Shown piece after piece: positions 62,143 to 64,000 of a stretch of 64,000 nucleotides of DNA (positions are counted from its first letter, which is position 1; every line of letters starts with the position of its first letter). Location: the NCBI RefSeq assembly GCF_963576615.1, contig NC_088708.1, positions 54,733,196 to 54,797,195 on the forward strand, in the 5' to 3' direction. The position numbers were made by a program, and so were the translations under genes. A model generated the notes under the pieces. The model made no database searches and was not told the origin of the DNA. It worked only from the letters and a program-made list of their open reading frames with translations. This DNA is from Watersipora subatra (lineage: Eukaryota; Bryozoa; Gymnolaemata; Cheilostomatida; Watersiporidae).

Positions 62143-62936
62143 GCTGTCCTTATAAACAGTATGAGATGCAGAGGCTGTGACTTCGAGCCTCACCTGGAGC
62201 AAAACTTTATTGTGTTACAAAACATGATGTTAGTGGAAATTCGCAATGGAAAATTTTTGTCACAAATATCTAAACCACAAGCTCCAGTGGCGCAATCGGT
62301 TAGCGCGCTGTACTTATAAACAGTATGAGATGCAGAGGCTGTGAGTTCGAGCTTCACCTAGAGCACATTATTATTGTGTTACAAAACATGATGTTAGTAG
62401 AAATTCGCAAAGGAAATATTTGGTGAATTGTACCCAAATCACAAGCTCCAGTCATGCAAATGTTTGGTGTGCTGATCTTATAATCAGTATGACATGCAGA
62501 GGCTGTGAGTTCGAGCCTCACCTGGAGCACATTTTTATTGTGTGACAAAACATTATGATAGTAGGAAGTCGTAATGGGAAAATTTTCTCACAAATATCTA
62601 AACCACAAGCTCCAGTGGTGCAATCGGTTAGTGCGCTGTACTTATAAACAGTATGAGATGCAGAGGCTGTGAGTTCGAGCCTCACCTTGACCACATTTTT
62701 ATTGTGTTACAAAACAAAATGATAATAGAAAGTCGCAATGGGAAAAGTTTGTCACAAATACCGAAATCACAAGCTCCAGTGGTGCAATTGGTTAGTGAGC
62801 TGTACTTAAAAACAGTATGAGATGCAGAGGCTGTGAGTTCGAGCCTCACCTGTAGCACAATTTTATTGTGTTACAAAACATTATGATAGTAGAAAGTCGC
62901 AATGGGAAAACTTTGTCACAAATATCTAAACCACAA

Positions 62937-62993
62937 GCTCCAGTGGCGCAATCGGTTAGCGCGCTGTACTTATAAACAGCCTCACCTGGAGCA
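62937..62993 (+). pseudogene. 57-nt truncated tRNA unit
   Basis: Same junction, near the end of large repeat 3. Confidence 0.85.
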
Positions 62994-63251
62994 CATTATT
63001 ATTGTGTTACAAAATATAGTGTAGAAATACAGTGTCAGTAGAAATTTGCAATAGAAAAATTTGGTGATTTGTACCCAAATCACAAGCTCCAGTCATGCAA
63101 ATGTTTGGTGTGCTGATCTTATAATCAGTATGACATGCAGAGACTGTGAGTTCGAGCCTCACCTGGAGCACATTTTTATTGCGTTACAAAACATAATGTT
63201 AGTAAAAATTCGCAATGGCAAATTTTTGTCACAAATATCTAAACCACAAGA

Positions 63252-64000
63252 TCCAGTGGTGCAATCGGTTAGCGCGCTGTACTTATAAACAGTATGAGAT
63301 GCAGAGGCTGTGAGATCGAGCCTCACCGGGAGCACATTATTATTGTGTTCCAAAACATAGTGTCAGTAGAAAGTCGCAATTGGAAACATTTGCCACAAAT
63401 ATCTAAAGCACTAGCTCCAGTGGTGCAATCGGTTAGCGCGATGTACTTATAAACAGTATGAGATGCAGAGGCTGTGAGTTCGAGCCTCACCTGGAGCACA
63501 TTTTTATTGTTTTACAAAACATAATGTTAGTAGAAAGTCGCAATGGAAAAATTTGGTGATTTGTACCTAAATCTCAAGCTCCAGTCATGCAATTGGTAAG
63601 TGCGCTGAACTTATAATCAGTATGACATGCAGAGGCTGTGAGTTCGAGCCTCACCTGGAGCACATTTTTATTGTGTTACAAAACATAATGTTAGTAGAAA
63701 TTCGGAATGGCAAATTGTTGTCACAAATATCTCAACCGCAAGCTCCAGTGGCGCAATCGGTTAGCGCGCTGTACTTATAAACAGTATGAGATGCAGAGGC
63801 TGTGAGTTCGAGCCTCACCTGGAGCAAAACTTTATTGTGTTACAAAACATAATGTTAGTAGAAATTCGGAATGGCAAATCTTTGTCACAAATATCTAAAC
63901 CACAAGCTCCAGTGGCGCAATCGGTTAGTGCGCGGTACTTATAAACAGTATGAGATGCAGAGGCTGTGAGTTCGAGCTTCACCTGGAGCACATTATTATT
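63252..64000 (+). repeat. Start of a fourth large higher-order repeat
   Basis: This matches 53,888-54,636 at offset 9,364, including the rare TGTGTTCCAAAACATAGTG spacer and the ATGTA and CGGTA anticodon-stem variants. The repeat continues past the window. Confidence 0.85.
63742..63826 (+). tRNA. tRNA-Ile-TAT: tRNA-Ile(UAU), consensus copy
   Basis: Last fully folding copy in the window: exact body consensus, trailer AAACTTTATTG. Confidence 0.85.

Larger units (their letters stand above)
53888..63251 (+). repeat. 9,364-bp rearranged higher-order repeat, copy 3
   Basis: It begins and ends at the same register (TCCAGTGGTGCAATCGG at 53,888 and 63,252). It contains extra monomers at about 54.0-55.6 kb. 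It follows copy 2 at offset 8,990 from about 55,643, loses one monomer near 59.3 kb (offset 8,827), and then runs at offset 9,332 and finally 9,364. The last shift includes the foldback insertion near 62.1 kb. It lacks the 25-bp scar of copies 1 and 2. Confidence 0.8.
1..64000 (+). repeat. Tandem satellite-like array of about 164-bp tRNA-Ile(UAU) units
   Basis: The window is filled end to end by direct repeats of one unit: an 85-bp tRNA-Ile(UAU) sequence starting GCTCCAG and ending CTGGAGCA, then a spacer of about 79 bp with recurring words such as TTACAAAACATAATG, GTCACAAATATCTAAA and CCACAA just before the next gene. 64,000/164 predicts about 390 units; both array ends lie outside the window. 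All units are in the same orientation; only two short inverted segments (near 33.73 and 62.1 kb) break this. Monomers differ by diagnostic substitutions that recur in fixed order, giving higher-order repeats. No stretch over 300 bases lacks the unit. The identification rests on folding the consensus and on the conserved animal tRNA-Ile(UAU) body; it is not a SINE, because there is no poly-A tail, no tRNA-unrelated body and no target-site duplication. Confidence 0.97.

Noticed and set aside
1-64000. Many open reading frames of 60-112 codons on both strands
   Set aside because: They repeat with the monomer period, run straight through the tRNA sequences, have no domain or codon signature, and change with each monomer variant. 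They are by-products of translating a tandem tRNA repeat.
1-64000. CRISPR array
   Set aside because: The repeat is about 85 bp of tRNA plus a related, non-unique spacer, with eukaryotic tRNA features and no cas genes.
1-64000. tRNA-derived SINE family
   Set aside because: Units are strictly head-to-tail with constant spacing, and have no tRNA-unrelated body, tail or target-site duplications.
1-64000. Entamoeba-type tRNA array
   Set aside because: Those arrays have longer units, usually several tRNA types, and short tandem repeats between genes; here there is one tRNA type, a 164-bp unit, diverged monomers with higher-order order, and an animal-like tRNA-Ile body.
1-64000. Centromeric satellite
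   Set aside because: The higher-order repeats look alike, but nothing in the sequence (such as a CENP-B box that I could recognise) supports centromere identity.

Overview
The whole 64-kb window is one head-to-tail tandem array. Its monomer is about 164 bp: an 85-bp tRNA-Ile(UAU) gene or gene relic plus an AT-rich spacer of about 79 bp. That gives roughly 390 units, all transcribed toward higher coordinates. I see no protein-coding gene, no other RNA family and no autonomous mobile element. The consensus tRNA has a 7-bp acceptor stem, a GCGC/GCGC D stem, anticodon TAT, an 11-nt intron after position 37, an AGGCT variable loop, a GTGAG/CTCAC T stem and A73. An interrupted tRNA-Ile(UAU) with this body sequence is typical of animals, so the source is probably a metazoan nuclear genome. 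I cannot narrow it further.

By hand I found about 59 units whose tRNA folds with only Watson-Crick or G-U pairs and keeps anticodon UAU; each is listed. The remaining units fall into recurrent families: a U61 wobble class; an A31C class (F), with a subclass carrying a T-stem break (F'); UAA-anticodon classes (D, E); two divergent classes with altered D arm and intron (B, C); classes with acceptor-stem breaks; and ten copies of a 57-nt form lacking 28 nt between the intron and the T arm. Spacer type follows tRNA class, so monomers evolve as fixed cassettes.

Layout: 1-6.6 kb is a mixed, mostly degenerate stretch. About 6.6-21.9 kb is organised in 2,131-bp (13-mer) higher-order repeats, inside which a 6,393-bp block (three 13-mers) is itself tandemly duplicated (8,172-14,564 and 14,565-20,957). 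About 22-37.5 kb is a mosaic with two foldback or template-switch scars. From 37,538 to the end there are large higher-order repeats: 8,175 bp (37,538-45,712), 8,175 bp (45,713-53,887), 9,364 bp (53,888-63,251) and the start of a fourth (63,252 onward). This resembles the nested homogenisation of alpha-satellite arrays, but built on a tRNA gene.

If active, the units would be transcribed by RNA polymerase III from the internal A and B boxes. Some copies have a T5 terminator directly after the gene. Many of the best-folding copies are followed by a spacer without any T4 run, which would allow read-through into the neighbouring, weaker copy.
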